This document shows, piece after piece, positions 21,622 through 30,719 of a stretch of DNA of 34,528 nt (the first letter of the stretch is position 1; every line of letters starts with the position of its first letter). The position numbers and the translations under genes were made by a program. Source of the stretch: Mesorhizobium silamurunense (GTDB taxonomy: Bacteria > Pseudomonadota > Alphaproteobacteria > Rhizobiales > Rhizobiaceae); contig NZ_JHQR01000241.1 in assembly GCF_014843825.1 (NCBI RefSeq), positions 1 to 34,528 of the forward strand, in the 5' to 3' direction. A model generated the notes under the pieces. It saw only the letters and a list, made by a program, of their open reading frames with translations. It had not been told where the DNA came from and did no database searches.

Positions 21622-22844
21622 CAGTCTTTCAGGACGCGCGCGGCGTCCTCCTCGAACTGGATGCCGACCTTAGCGCCCGTCTCGTAAATGACCGGGTTCG
21701 AACGGCTGTTCTGGTGGCGCACGATGAAGTTTTCGTCACCGCCGTCGAGCTTCACGTGATAATGCGTGTCGGTGCCGAAATAGACGATGTTGGAGAGTGT
21801 GCCGGTGATCGTGCCTTTGGCCGGGTCGGGCACCAGATCGGCGTGCTCGGGACGCACCACCAGCGTGACGTCGCCAGATGGATGGAAGCCCTCCGGATAA
21901 CCAGCGGTGATCGTCGCGTTGCTCGCGAATTTGACCGTCGCCACGCCGGGCTTCTTCGACACCACCGTGCCGGCCAGGAAATTCGTCTCGCCGATGAAGT
22001 CGGCGACGAAACGCTCGGCCGGACGGTCGTAGATGTCGCGCGGCGAGCCGACCTGCAGGATCTTGCCAGCCGACATGACCGCGATGCGGTCGGACATGGT
22101 CAGCGCTTCTTCCTGGTCGTGGGTGACGAAGATAAAGGTGATGCCGGTCTCGTGCTGCAGCCGCTTCAGCTCGATCTGCATTTCCTTGCGTAGCTTGTAG
22201 TCGAGCGCCGAGAGCGGCTCGTCGAGCAAAAGCACCTTTGGCTGCGGCGCGAGAGCCCGGGCCAGCGCCACGCGCTGCTGCTGGCCGCCGGAAATCTGGC
22301 TGGTGCGGCGCGCCTTGAGCGCCTCCATCTTGACCAGCTTGAGCATCTGGGCGACGCGCGCCTCGATTTCGCCTTTGGGCTTGCCGAGCATCTCCAGCCC
22401 GAAACCGATATTCTGCGCCACCGTCATGTGCGGGAAGAGTGCGTAGCTCTGGAAGACGGTGTTGACCGGGCGTTTGAAGGGCGGCAGCGGCGCGATGTCC
22501 TGGCCGTGCAGCAGGATCTCGCCGGCGCTTGGGAAATCGAACCCGGCAATCAATCTCAGCAGCGTCGTCTTTCCGCATCCGGACGGGCCGAGCAAGGTAA
22601 AAAACTCGTTTTCCCGGATCGACACCGACACCGTGTCGAGAGCGGCTACCTGGTTTTCACCGGTTCCAAATACTTTGCGTACACCGCGAACTTCGATCGC
22701 GTTCTTACCCGGTTGTTCCGGCACGATTACCCCATTGAGAGAGCCTGCTCTTGGCGGCAGGTGTGTTCCTGTTCGATTGTCACCATAAGCCGGTCGGCTT
22801 GGCAACTGCGGAGCTGTAACTCGACTTTTAAAAGCAATACCCAT
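21621..22844 (-). CDS. Spermidine/putrescine-type ABC transporter ATPase (PotA type)
   Basis: The ATPase core holds a Walker A site (GPSGCGKTT), Q-loop, signature ISGGQQQRVALARAL, Walker B LLLDEPLSALD and the switch histidine in FVTHDQEEALT. A C-terminal TOBE-type domain (about 290-400; FVADFIGETNFLAG, LVVRPEHADLV) is typical of PotA. The start is uncertain. ATG at 22844 has GAGGTG upstream and would add about 40 residues of unusual sequence. GTG at 22724 (VPEQPGKNAIEV), just before the conserved fold, would leave a 144-base untranslated leader with room for an internal promoter. The gene is 24 bases after the amidohydrolase stop if the longer start is used. Confidence 0.92.
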   Translation of the reverse strand: MGIAFKSRVTAPQLPSRPAYGDNRTGTHLPPRAGSLNGVIVPEQPGKNAIEVRGVRKVFGTGENQVAALDTVSVSIRENEFFTLLGPSGCGKTTLLRLIAGFDFPSAGEILLHGQDIAPLPPFKRPVNTVFQSYALFPHMTVAQNIGFGLEMLGKPKGEIEARVAQMLKLVKMEALKARRTSQISGGQQQRVALARALAPQPKVLLLDEPLSALDYKLRKEMQIELKRLQHETGITFIFVTHDQEEALTMSDRIAVMSAGKILQVGSPRDIYDRPAERFVADFIGETNFLAGTVVSKKPGVATVKFASNATITAGYPEGFHPSGDVTLVVRPEHADLVPDPAKGTITGTLSNIVYFGTDTHYHVKLDGGDENFIVRHQNSRSNPVIYETGAKVGIQFEEDAARVLKD

Positions 22845-22868
22845 GCCACACCTCGGGCCCGGCCATCC

Positions 22869-24530
22869 TTAGGCTTGGTAAGTGACCTTTCCGCCGCAAA
22901 TCGTGGTCACCGGCCGCACGGTGTGCAGCGCTTCCGGCGCCGTCGCCTCAATGTCGGCCGACAAAACGACGATATCGGCGAGGTATCCGGGCTTCAGGCG
23001 ACCCTTGCGATGTTCCATGAATTCGGCGTAGGCCCCCTCGACCGTATAGCCAGCAATCGATTCATGGAGCGAGAAGCTCTGGTCCGGCAGGCCTTCTGCC
23101 CAAGGTTTGCGCATCACCGCCGCCTGGATGCCCAGGATCGGGTCAACTGGCGAAACCGGCCAATCGGAGGCGAAGACGACGCGCGCGCCGGCGTTCTTCA
23201 AAGTGCGCCAGGCATAGCTCAGCGGCCACTTGTCGCGGCCGATGCGCGAGATCGTCGGCTCCAGCGGGAAATTCATGGCGCCCGGCGGATGCGGCGGCTG
23301 CATCGACGCGAGCACCCCTAGCTCGGCAAACCTCGGCACGTCGGACGGCGTGGTCACCTCGATATGCTCGATGCGATGCCGGCTGTCGCGCCTACCATTC
23401 TTCTTCAGCGCCGCCTGGTAACCGTCGAGCACGGCGCGCACCGCGCCGTCGCCGATCGAATGCACGGCGATCTGCAGACCGCGCCTGTCGGCCTCGACCG
23501 CCACTTCGGCGAAATGCTCGGGCGAAAACAGCGGCTCGCCGCGCCATCCTGGACGGTCGGCATAGTCATCGACCATCACCGCGGTCCAGGAATCCAGCAC
23601 GCCGTCATAGAAGACCTTGACCATGCCGGACGACAGCCACTCGGAATTATAACTCGCGGCCATGCGCGAGGCTTTTTCGAGCGTGTCCAGCGTCATGAAA
23701 TTCTTGAAGTGGAACGGGATCTTGGTGCGGCACAGCAAGCGCCCCTCATTCTCCAGGCCGGCGAGCAGCTCGAGCTGGTAGAGGTTGCCATCCATGTTCT
23801 GGATCGAGGTGATGCCGTGCTTGGCGCACCACTCGAGCCCGCGATGCATGAGGTCGCGGTCGGCGGCCAATTCTTCGGCTGACGGATAGGGATCCGGCTC
23901 CTCGCCCGTCAGGCCGAGCCGGGTTCGGTTTGCGCCGAAACGCTCGAGGATCGGGCCGAATGCTTCGCCCTCGCGCAGCTCGCCGGCGGCAAGCCCGTCC
24001 GCGCCCATGACGACTTCGTTGCCCGGTCCCACCTGCTTGCCATTGAGCAGACCGGCCTCTTCGAGCGCCTTGGTGTTCGCCCACATCGTGTGGTGGTCGG
24101 AGGCCGACATGGCGAAGGGCCGGTCGGGGATGATGCGATCGAGATGATGACGCGTCACCGGCTCGGGCAGGATCGCATAGTCGACGCCGGCGCCGATCAG
24201 CAGCCTCGCGTTCGGACATTTCGCCGCGAACCCCTGGATCGCGTCGCGCAGCGCGTCGAAACCGTGCACGCCGGCTAGGTGCAGATTGTCGAGCTCGGCC
24301 GCCCCGCCGAACAGATGCATATGCGCTTCGATGAAGCCGGGCAGGACGGAGCCGCCCTGGGCATCGACGACGCGGGTGGCGGGGCCTTTGTAATCGCAAA
24401 CGCTATCGCGATCTGCGATCGCAATTATCTGATCGCCCTTGATGGCGATGGCCTGAGCGGTGGGAGTATCGGGATCCATCGTCAAAATGCTGGCGTTCTC
24501 GACGATCAGATCGGCCGTTTGCGGCATCAT
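22869..24530 (-). CDS. Amidohydrolase-superfamily protein (YtcJ/Amidohydro_3 type)
   Basis: The 553-residue product is a metal-dependent hydrolase of the superfamily that includes dihydroorotase and D-aminoacylase; the YtcJ-like group has few known substrates. Metal-ligand candidates are His70 and His72 in GFIEAHMHLFG, a histidine in IAVHSIGDGAV, a histidine in RHRIEHIEV, and the aspartate in FASDWPVSP. The end LKPGYLADIVVLSADI closes the composite beta-sandwich. Two ATGs stand side by side; the second (24527) has better spacing from GGGAG. It is the first gene of the leftward importer operon and is 167 bases from the divergent acetylpolyamine amidohydrolase. This suggests it acts on an N-acyl or amide form of the transported compound; that is inference from position. 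Confidence 0.9.
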   Translation of the reverse strand: MMPQTADLIVENASILTMDPDTPTAQAIAIKGDQIIAIADRDSVCDYKGPATRVVDAQGGSVLPGFIEAHMHLFGGAAELDNLHLAGVHGFDALRDAIQGFAAKCPNARLLIGAGVDYAILPEPVTRHHLDRIIPDRPFAMSASDHHTMWANTKALEEAGLLNGKQVGPGNEVVMGADGLAAGELREGEAFGPILERFGANRTRLGLTGEEPDPYPSAEELAADRDLMHRGLEWCAKHGITSIQNMDGNLYQLELLAGLENEGRLLCRTKIPFHFKNFMTLDTLEKASRMAASYNSEWLSSGMVKVFYDGVLDSWTAVMVDDYADRPGWRGEPLFSPEHFAEVAVEADRRGLQIAVHSIGDGAVRAVLDGYQAALKKNGRRDSRHRIEHIEVTTPSDVPRFAELGVLASMQPPHPPGAMNFPLEPTISRIGRDKWPLSYAWRTLKNAGARVVFASDWPVSPVDPILGIQAAVMRKPWAEGLPDQSFSLHESIAGYTVEGAYAEFMEHRKGRLKPGYLADIVVLSADIEATAPEALHTVRPVTTICGGKVTYQA

Positions 24531-24697
24531 TTTCTCCCATTTGCGCTTAGGCTAGCAGAGTATTGGCGTCTGGCAAGCCGTCCCGTGCTGGCCCGAGCGA
24601 ACAATTTGCCGTGCCTCTTGGCGACGCTGAAACTCTCTGTCACAAAGCTGTTTGAGGTCCATCGAACCGAAACCCGAAGAGCGAGCCAACTCCCAAA

Positions 24698-25729
<1,032 letters not shown>

Positions 25730-26162
25730 ACCATATCCGGTCGAAAGGAGATGCGCCCCCGGCTGCAACCGGGGGCGAATTTTTTGCGGCCTCGCCGGGA
25801 AATCATCGGCTCAATTCAACTCTGAAATCACCGCCAAGTAACGCGAAGACCGGCCGCTGAGTCGCAACGCGAGTCCATCGGATTCGAATTTGTCAAATCG
25901 CGTTTGATGTCGGATTCATCTGCGAGTAGATTAGACCCGAATCAGCCGGTCCATGGGGGGCGCGGCGACCACCCAAAGTCTCAAGTTCCGGCATCCGGCC
26001 GGCACCAGACGCGGACGGCTTCGCGTTCCCTGAAAGGATTCGGCTCGGTTGGGCGCTGTGCGCGCCCTCGAGTGTGTCTTCGTGAACGTGACGCGTTTCG
26101 GGTCCGGCCGTTGGCTTTTGCCAGCATCGGGCACAGGGATCGATTCCGGCCAGAATATCAAG
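25730..26162. other. Intergenic region before visN
   Basis: This 433-base gap holds a strong terminator at 25754-25786 and then about 375 bases without a convincing gene. Frames that cross it on the plus strand lack family resemblance and run on into visN in other phases. It must contain the visN promoter; I see no clear sigma-70 pair or operator in it. A short palindrome-poor, lower-GC stretch at about 25800-25930 is the likeliest promoter zone. Confidence 0.5.
25754..25786 (+). terminator. Rho-independent terminator after the acetylpolyamine amidohydrolase gene
   Basis: CGCCCCCGG (25754-25762) and CCGGGGGCG (25769-25777) form a perfect 9-base GC-rich stem with the loop CTGCAA, followed by AATTTTTTG. 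It starts 25 bases after the stop codon. This is one of the clearest intrinsic terminators in the window and isolates the motility regulators from the catabolic locus. Confidence 0.93.
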
Positions 26163-26873
26163 ATGAGCAGTCCCGCCGCGCTTCTTCAATCCGATGCTTC
26201 AGGCTCGCGCCTGGCGTCCCGCGGCGATCTCACCAGCTTCTTCATGCAGCTTGCCGCCGATATCGGCGCCGACAGCTACATGCTGGTCGCCATCGTGCAC
26301 GACCAGGATCGCAACGACGCGCGCATCGTGTCGTCGAACTGGATTTTCGACGCCATCGAGCTGATCGGCAAAAGGCTGATCGCCAATCTTGCTCTGGGAC
26401 CGTTGACGACGGCACCCGGTGTGCGTCCCAAGCCGTTGGTCGCGGCCCACGCGCCCGATGCCGGCGCGCTGCTGAACGGCGAGGAAGCGCGGCTGCTCGA
26501 TGTGCTCGGCCATGCCGAAATCTATTCGCTCAGGCTCAACGTCGGCCGCCAGCGCCTTTTCGTGCTGTTTTCCGCCGCCGAGCCCGGCAAAATCGATCTC
26601 ACCGCCCTGATGAAGGCGCAGCTCAAATGCTGCTACGCGCTGTCCAGCATCCCGCAACTGATCGCCGCGGCTTCCATGCAGGACCCGCTGTCGGACCGCG
26701 AGCGCGAATGCCTGTTCTGGGTGTCGGAAGGCAAGACCACAGACGAGGTGGCCCTTATCCTTGGCGTCTCGTCGAACACCGTCAACAGCTACATCACGCA
26801 TGCCATCCAGAAATTCGCGGCCAGCAACCGCGCGATGGCGATTGCGACCGCGATCAGGAGCGGCATCATTTGA
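26163..26873 (+). CDS. visN: LuxR-family motility regulator VisN
   Basis: From ATG at 26163 (MSSPAALLQSDASG) the product has 236 residues. The N-terminal two thirds resemble the autoinducer-binding-like domain of VisN/VisR, and residues about 170-236 form a LuxR-type helix-turn-helix (LSDRERECLFWVSEGKTTDEVALILGVSS in part, then NTVNSYITHAIQKF). In Sinorhizobium and relatives VisN pairs with VisR as the top-level activator of flagellar and motility genes, and that is its likely role given visR next door and the flagellar operons beyond. The frame could start further upstream at TTG 26049, but that leader has no family look. The ribosome site before 26163 is weak, so the start is moderately certain. 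Confidence 0.88.
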   Translation: MSSPAALLQSDASGSRLASRGDLTSFFMQLAADIGADSYMLVAIVHDQDRNDARIVSSNWIFDAIELIGKRLIANLALGPLTTAPGVRPKPLVAAHAPDAGALLNGEEARLLDVLGHAEIYSLRLNVGRQRLFVLFSAAEPGKIDLTALMKAQLKCCYALSSIPQLIAAASMQDPLSDRERECLFWVSEGKTTDEVALILGVSSNTVNSYITHAIQKFAASNRAMAIATAIRSGII

Positions 26874-27640
26874 AGCACGCACAGATCAGAGAAGCCGCGG
26901 CCGCCCTTTTCAACGACCAGCGCAATCCGTTCGGCGCCTTCTCGCTCGGATCGGAGACGCATAACGCGGTGACCATTCCGGACGCCGTGCGCCGATGCCG
27001 CTGGATCGCCGTCGACATCAACGCTTCCGGCTTCGGGCTGTTCTTCGTCAGCCCTTCGCTGGAGCGCGCGCGCCTGGTCGCCTGCTTCGATTCCGACTAT
27101 CCGTCGACCGCCGTCGCGACCAAGTTCATCTCGGGCGCCAGCGGCGAGGAGATGGTGCGCCACAGCCGCATCTCGACGACGCCGCGCTGGTGGGCCGATA
27201 ACGATATGGCCGGCTCGCGGCGGACGCTGGAGACCCTGACATGGTCCGAGCCGACCGCGCCGCTCGCGCCCGGCACCAACGGCATCGCCTTTCCGGTACA
27301 TGCCGATCGCGGTCAGTGCGGGCTGGTGGTCTTCCTGGGACCGGATATCACGCTGTCGGATGACACGCTCTGTGAAATCCACGCGCGCTGCTTTGCGCTG
27401 TTCGCGGCGGTCGCCCGCATCCGTCCAGGCGAAACCGGCAGGACGCGCGCCATCTCCAAGCGCGAGCTCGAATGCCTGAAGCTGACCGCCAACGGCAACA
27501 CCAGCGAAGAGATCGCAAAACTCCTGAAACTGTCGGTGCACACCGCCAACCAGTATCTCACCCAGTCGACGCAGAAGCTCAACGCCGTCAACCGCAATCA
27601 GGCGGTAGCCAAGGCGCTGCGGCTTGGCCTGATCGAATAG
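26870..27640 (+). CDS. visR: LuxR-family motility regulator VisR
   Basis: The product of 256 residues most likely begins at TTG 26870, which overlaps the visN stop in TTGA. AGGAG at 26856-26860 gives a proper ribosome site, and no in-frame ATG lies near the start of the conserved part. The N-terminal ligand-like domain (about 10-180) includes WIAVDINASGFGLFFVSPSL and GTNGIAFPVHADRGQCGLVVF. The C-terminal LuxR helix-turn-helix (about 190-255) reads ISKRELECLKLTANGNTSEE, then IAKLLKLSVHTANQYL and NRNQAVAKALRLGLI. VisR acts with VisN, probably as a heteromer, to turn on motility genes. Translational coupling to visN would keep the two in balance. It converges with the small unknown gene at 27678-28115. 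Confidence 0.9.
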   Translation: MKHAQIREAAAALFNDQRNPFGAFSLGSETHNAVTIPDAVRRCRWIAVDINASGFGLFFVSPSLERARLVACFDSDYPSTAVATKFISGASGEEMVRHSRISTTPRWWADNDMAGSRRTLETLTWSEPTAPLAPGTNGIAFPVHADRGQCGLVVFLGPDITLSDDTLCEIHARCFALFAAVARIRPGETGRTRAISKRELECLKLTANGNTSEEIAKLLKLSVHTANQYLTQSTQKLNAVNRNQAVAKALRLGLIE

Positions 27641-27697
27641 CCGCTCAGGTCAAGCGTCAAAACGCCCCAAATTATCGTCAAGGATAAGCGAGCGGCT
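27639..27697. repeat. Wide inverted repeat between convergent visR and the flagellar operon end
   Basis: AGCCGCTC (27639-27646) and GAGCGGCT (27690-27697) are perfect 8-base complements 43 bases apart. The left arm covers the end of the visR stop and the right arm lies within the last codons of the opposing gene. It could fold in either transcript, though with so long a loop it would be a poor terminator. No other hairpin is seen in this short convergent gap. Confidence 0.3.
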
Positions 27698-28115
27698 CGT
27701 TCCTGCGGATGCGCGCCTCATCGATCGCGTCCTCGAGCAGGGCGGTGTTGTGCTCCGGCGTCTCGCCAGGCTTCTCGAACGACACGTAGTTGACGACCAC
27801 GGACGACCCGTGCCCGGTCAGCGTCAGCTGGAAATAGACGGTGACGCCGCGCGGCCGAAGCTCGAGATCTAGCACGATGCGCGGGCTGCCGCTCCAGTCG
27901 ACATGCGCTTCGCCGCCGTGGCCGAGCCTGAGCGTGCCGGGCTGGAAGTAGAGTTCCGCGGCCGAGTCCACCAGGTCCGACAGGCAGGCGAAATGCTCAA
28001 GCCGGATGAAGGCGATGTAGTCGGCGACCTCGATGAGCCGCAGCTCGCCTACCACCTCCTGGATGGCGCTGGCGACGACCTGCTCGCGTGAATTGGCGTG
28101 TGGTTGCCGGTTCAT
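27678..28115 (-). CDS. Unknown protein at the end of the motA-flhB operon
   Basis: This 145-residue product is not recognised as a named family. It is soluble, has no signal peptide or membrane segment, and is acidic, with alternating beta-strand and helix patterns: VVGELRLIEVADYIAFIR, then AELYFQPGTLRLGHGG, RIVLDLELRPRGVTVYFQLTLTG in part, and a helical end (NTALLEDAIDEARIRRNE). The ATG lies 20 bases after the flhB stop, so it is the last gene of the leftward flagellar operon and may be co-expressed with it. Good codon structure and operon position argue that it is real. A role in motility is only suggested by position. Confidence 0.75.
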   Translation of the reverse strand: MNRQPHANSREQVVASAIQEVVGELRLIEVADYIAFIRLEHFACLSDLVDSAAELYFQPGTLRLGHGGEAHVDWSGSPRIVLDLELRPRGVTVYFQLTLTGHGSSVVVNYVSFEKPGETPEHNTALLEDAIDEARIRRNEPLAYP

Positions 28116-28135
28116 GGATTACAAGCAGCGTCCGT

Positions 28136-29218
28136 TCATTGGGTTACTTTTCGCTCGGCCTTCTTCGAGTAGACGATCCGCACCAGCTCGGCGACGGCCT
28201 GGTAGAATTGCGACGGGATCACGCTATCAACCGAAACTTGCTTGTACATGGAGCGGGCAAGCGCCACGTCCTCGAAGATCGGGATGTTGTGCTCCCTGGC
28301 GATCTCGCGGATCTTCAGCGCCACCAGATCCTGGCCCTTGGCGAGCACCAGCGGAGCTGAGTCCTCGTCGCGGACATATTTCAGCGCGATGGAGTAGTGC
28401 GTCGGATTGGCGATGATGAGCGTCGCGCGCGGCACCGCCGTCATCATGCGCCGCCGCGCCCGGTCGCGCGCCAGCGAGCGCAGGCGCGACTTCACGATCG
28501 GATCGCCTTCGGACTGCTTCATCTCGTCCTTCACTTCCTGCTTGGTCATGCGCAGGTCGCGCCGCCAGTGAAAGCGCGACCAGACGATGTCGGCGACAGC
28601 GATCAGCCCCATGACGAAGACTATCGCCGTCAATATGTCGACGAAGATGCTGCGGATGACCATGCCGAACGACACCGGATTGGTGATCATGCCGGCGAGC
28701 AGCCGGCGGTGATCTTCCGACAGCGTGAAGGCGAGCACGGCGATGGCGAAGGCAAGCTTGGCCAGCGACTTGGCGAATTCGACAAAGCCCTGCACTCCGA
28801 ACAGGCGGCTCCAGCCCTTGGCGATCGAAATGCGCGACAGTTGCGGCCTGATCCGCTCGCCGACGAATTGCGGTATGTTCTGGAACACCGAGGCGCCGAC
28901 GCCGGCGACCACCAGCAGCACCAGCAGGCTGACGACGGCGCGGCCGATTTCGAACAGGACGGTCTTGTAGAGCTCGATGACGTCGGTCTCGGTCTCCATC
29001 GGCCAGGCTTCCGGCTTTTCCAGGAACATCGCGAGGAACATGCCGAGATTGACGATGGCGTCCTTGGCGTAGAAGACGGTGAACACCAGTATGGCAAGGA
29101 AGGAAGCAAAGATCGCCGTCTCGCGCGAATGGGGCAGCTTGCCCTGTTCGATCGTGTCGCGGATCTTCTTTTCTGTGGCTTCCTCGGTTTTGGAATCCTT
29201 GTCGACCGCCTCAGCCAT
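28136..29218 (-). CDS. flhB: Flagellar export switch protein FlhB
   Basis: The 360-residue product has a basic/acidic cytoplasmic start with KTEEATEKKIRDTIEQGKL, typical of FlhB, and four membrane segments between about 33 and 215. The cytoplasmic domain contains the self-cleavage site NPTH at Asn271 (LIIANPTHYSIALKY). FlhB is a core part of the flagellar type III export gate and switches export from rod-hook to filament subunits after autocleavage. The NPTH motif with SIALKY, and the cluster of flagellar genes, separate it from the injectisome homologue YscU. It lies 24 bases after fliG. Confidence 0.95.
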   Translation of the reverse strand: MAEAVDKDSKTEEATEKKIRDTIEQGKLPHSRETAIFASFLAILVFTVFYAKDAIVNLGMFLAMFLEKPEAWPMETETDVIELYKTVLFEIGRAVVSLLVLLVVAGVGASVFQNIPQFVGERIRPQLSRISIAKGWSRLFGVQGFVEFAKSLAKLAFAIAVLAFTLSEDHRRLLAGMITNPVSFGMVIRSIFVDILTAIVFVMGLIAVADIVWSRFHWRRDLRMTKQEVKDEMKQSEGDPIVKSRLRSLARDRARRRMMTAVPRATLIIANPTHYSIALKYVRDEDSAPLVLAKGQDLVALKIREIAREHNIPIFEDVALARSMYKQVSVDSVIPSQFYQAVAELVRIVYSKKAERKVTQ

Positions 29219-29242
29219 GGTGCCCTGACCGGATCGTTATCG

Positions 29243-30259
29243 TCAGGCGGCTTCGGCGGCGGTCTGCGTCGAGGGAAGCTCGAACGCTCCCTGCCGCGAA
29301 AGACGGATGGTCGCCACGGCGATCGTCTTGCGCGCCGCCATGATGTCGGCCAGCGCGATGCCTTCCGACCCCTGTCCGAGCTCGGATTCGATCATGCGGC
29401 GCGAGCGTGCGCCGATCGCCGACAGCACGGATTCGGTAAGCTCCGCCTGCGCGCCGCGCAACGCCAGCGTGACGAGCTCGGTCGACAGCCCGTCGAACAG
29501 AAGCACGCGCGCCTTCTGGGTAAGCAGCGGCAGATCGTCGAAGGCGAACAGCCGCGACTTGACGCCGGCAAGGTCCGGTGTGCCGGCTTCTTCCAGATCC
29601 TGCATGAGCTCGTCGAGCTCGGGCTTGGCCATTTCGTTGAGCACGCTGGCGACGCGCTCCTGGCCGGCCGACGTGTCCCTGGTCGCTTTTTGTGAAAGCA
29701 CACTGACGCGTAGCTGGTTCTCGACGATCCTTGTTGCCGCGTCCGGAATATTGGCCATCGTCACCATGCGCCTGATGATCTGGCTGCGTATCGGCTTTTC
29801 CATCGTCAGCAGCACGTTGGCGGCAGTCTGCGGCGCAAGCTTCGACAGCACCATGGCGGACGTCTGCGGGTGCTCGCCGGCGAGGAAGGTGCCGAGACGC
29901 GCAGGCTCGAGCTTTTCGAGATCCGGCCAGATCGGCGGCGGCCCTTCCGGCGCCGGCTCGAATTTCTTGTCGCCCATGATGGCGCTCATTTCCTCGGGCG
30001 AGAGCGACTCGTTGAGGATCGTGTCCATCCTGTCAGCGGAGTCGAGCAGGCCGACGCCTTCCGTGAACTCGGCCTCGAACTCGGCGACGATGCGCTCCAG
30101 ATCGCTTTGCGGAATGGTGCGCAGCAGGCGGGCACCCTCGATCAGCGCCTTCAGCTCCTCCTGCTTGAAGAACTTGAGCAGCCGGCTGGCCGAAGGCTTG
30201 CCCATCGCCACCAGTATGGCGGCGGCCTTTTGCGGGCGCGTCAGCGTCAACGACGTCAT
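29243..30259 (-). CDS. fliG: Flagellar motor switch protein FliG
   Basis: The 338-residue product matches FliG in length. It begins LTRPQKAAAILVAMGKPSAS, the N-terminal domain that joins the MS-ring protein FliF. The middle part has LAGEHPQTSAMVLSKLAPQTA, with the EHPQ motif that contacts FliM. The C-terminal domain carries LPLLTQKARVLLFDGLSTEL and the charged torque helix (SRRMIESELGQGS), which faces the stator. It lies in the cytoplasmic C-ring and couples MotA/MotB ion flow to rotation. In the operon it follows fliN by 43 bases and precedes flhB. Confidence 0.95.
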   Translation of the reverse strand: MTSLTLTRPQKAAAILVAMGKPSASRLLKFFKQEELKALIEGARLLRTIPQSDLERIVAEFEAEFTEGVGLLDSADRMDTILNESLSPEEMSAIMGDKKFEPAPEGPPPIWPDLEKLEPARLGTFLAGEHPQTSAMVLSKLAPQTAANVLLTMEKPIRSQIIRRMVTMANIPDAATRIVENQLRVSVLSQKATRDTSAGQERVASVLNEMAKPELDELMQDLEEAGTPDLAGVKSRLFAFDDLPLLTQKARVLLFDGLSTELVTLALRGAQAELTESVLSAIGARSRRMIESELGQGSEGIALADIMAARKTIAVATIRLSRQGAFELPSTQTAAEAA

Positions 30260-30302
30260 TGGGCCTGGCTCCGCTTCAGGTGAATGCTCTCGCCGCCCAT
30301 CC

Positions 30303-30689
30303 TCAGGCGCTCTTCGTCGCGGCGATGATCTCGGTAAGCCTGATGCCGAAGCGCGACGGATCGTGTTCCAGCACGGTGATCTCGCCGCGCGCGATTCTAC
30401 GGCCGTTGACCACCACGTCGACCGGTTCGCCGATGCGGCGGTTGAGCGCCACGGTCGAGCCTTTCTGCAGCGCCATCAGCTCCGACACCGCCATTTCGGT
30501 GCTTCCGAGAATGATCTGCACATCGACCGGGATCGTCATGATGATCGAGGAATTGGCGCCGGCCTGGAGAGCAGCGTCGGGGCGATTTTCCTCTTCCCGG
30601 AGCACGCCGCGCAATTCCTCGATGGCGCGGTCGAGCTGCTCGTCCGGCTGGTCGGCTTCGGGTTCAGCTTCCACCTTGGTCTTTGCCAT
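30303..30689 (-). CDS. fliN: Flagellar motor switch protein FliN
   Basis: The 128-residue protein has an acidic, flexible start (about 1-45) and a C-terminal SpoA domain (about 52-125) with IPVDVQIILGSTEMAVSELM, LQKGSTVALNR, GEPVDVVVNGRRIARGEI and GIRLTEII. These are the standard FliN blocks. FliN forms the lower part of the cytoplasmic C-ring with FliM and helps dock export substrates. It lies 30 bases after fliM and 43 before fliG. The size is typical. Confidence 0.95.
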   Translation of the reverse strand: MAKTKVEAEPEADQPDEQLDRAIEELRGVLREEENRPDAALQAGANSSIIMTIPVDVQIILGSTEMAVSELMALQKGSTVALNRRIGEPVDVVVNGRRIARGEITVLEHDPSRFGIRLTEIIAATKSA

Positions 30690-30719
30690 GCCTCGTCTCC
30701 AATAATCCCAAGCCAGGCC

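Noticed and set aside
25904..27640. One 578-codon plus-strand frame covering visN and visR
   Set aside because: Only its last 256 codons are protein-like (VisR). The upstream part runs through visN in the wrong frame and is arginine-rich noise.
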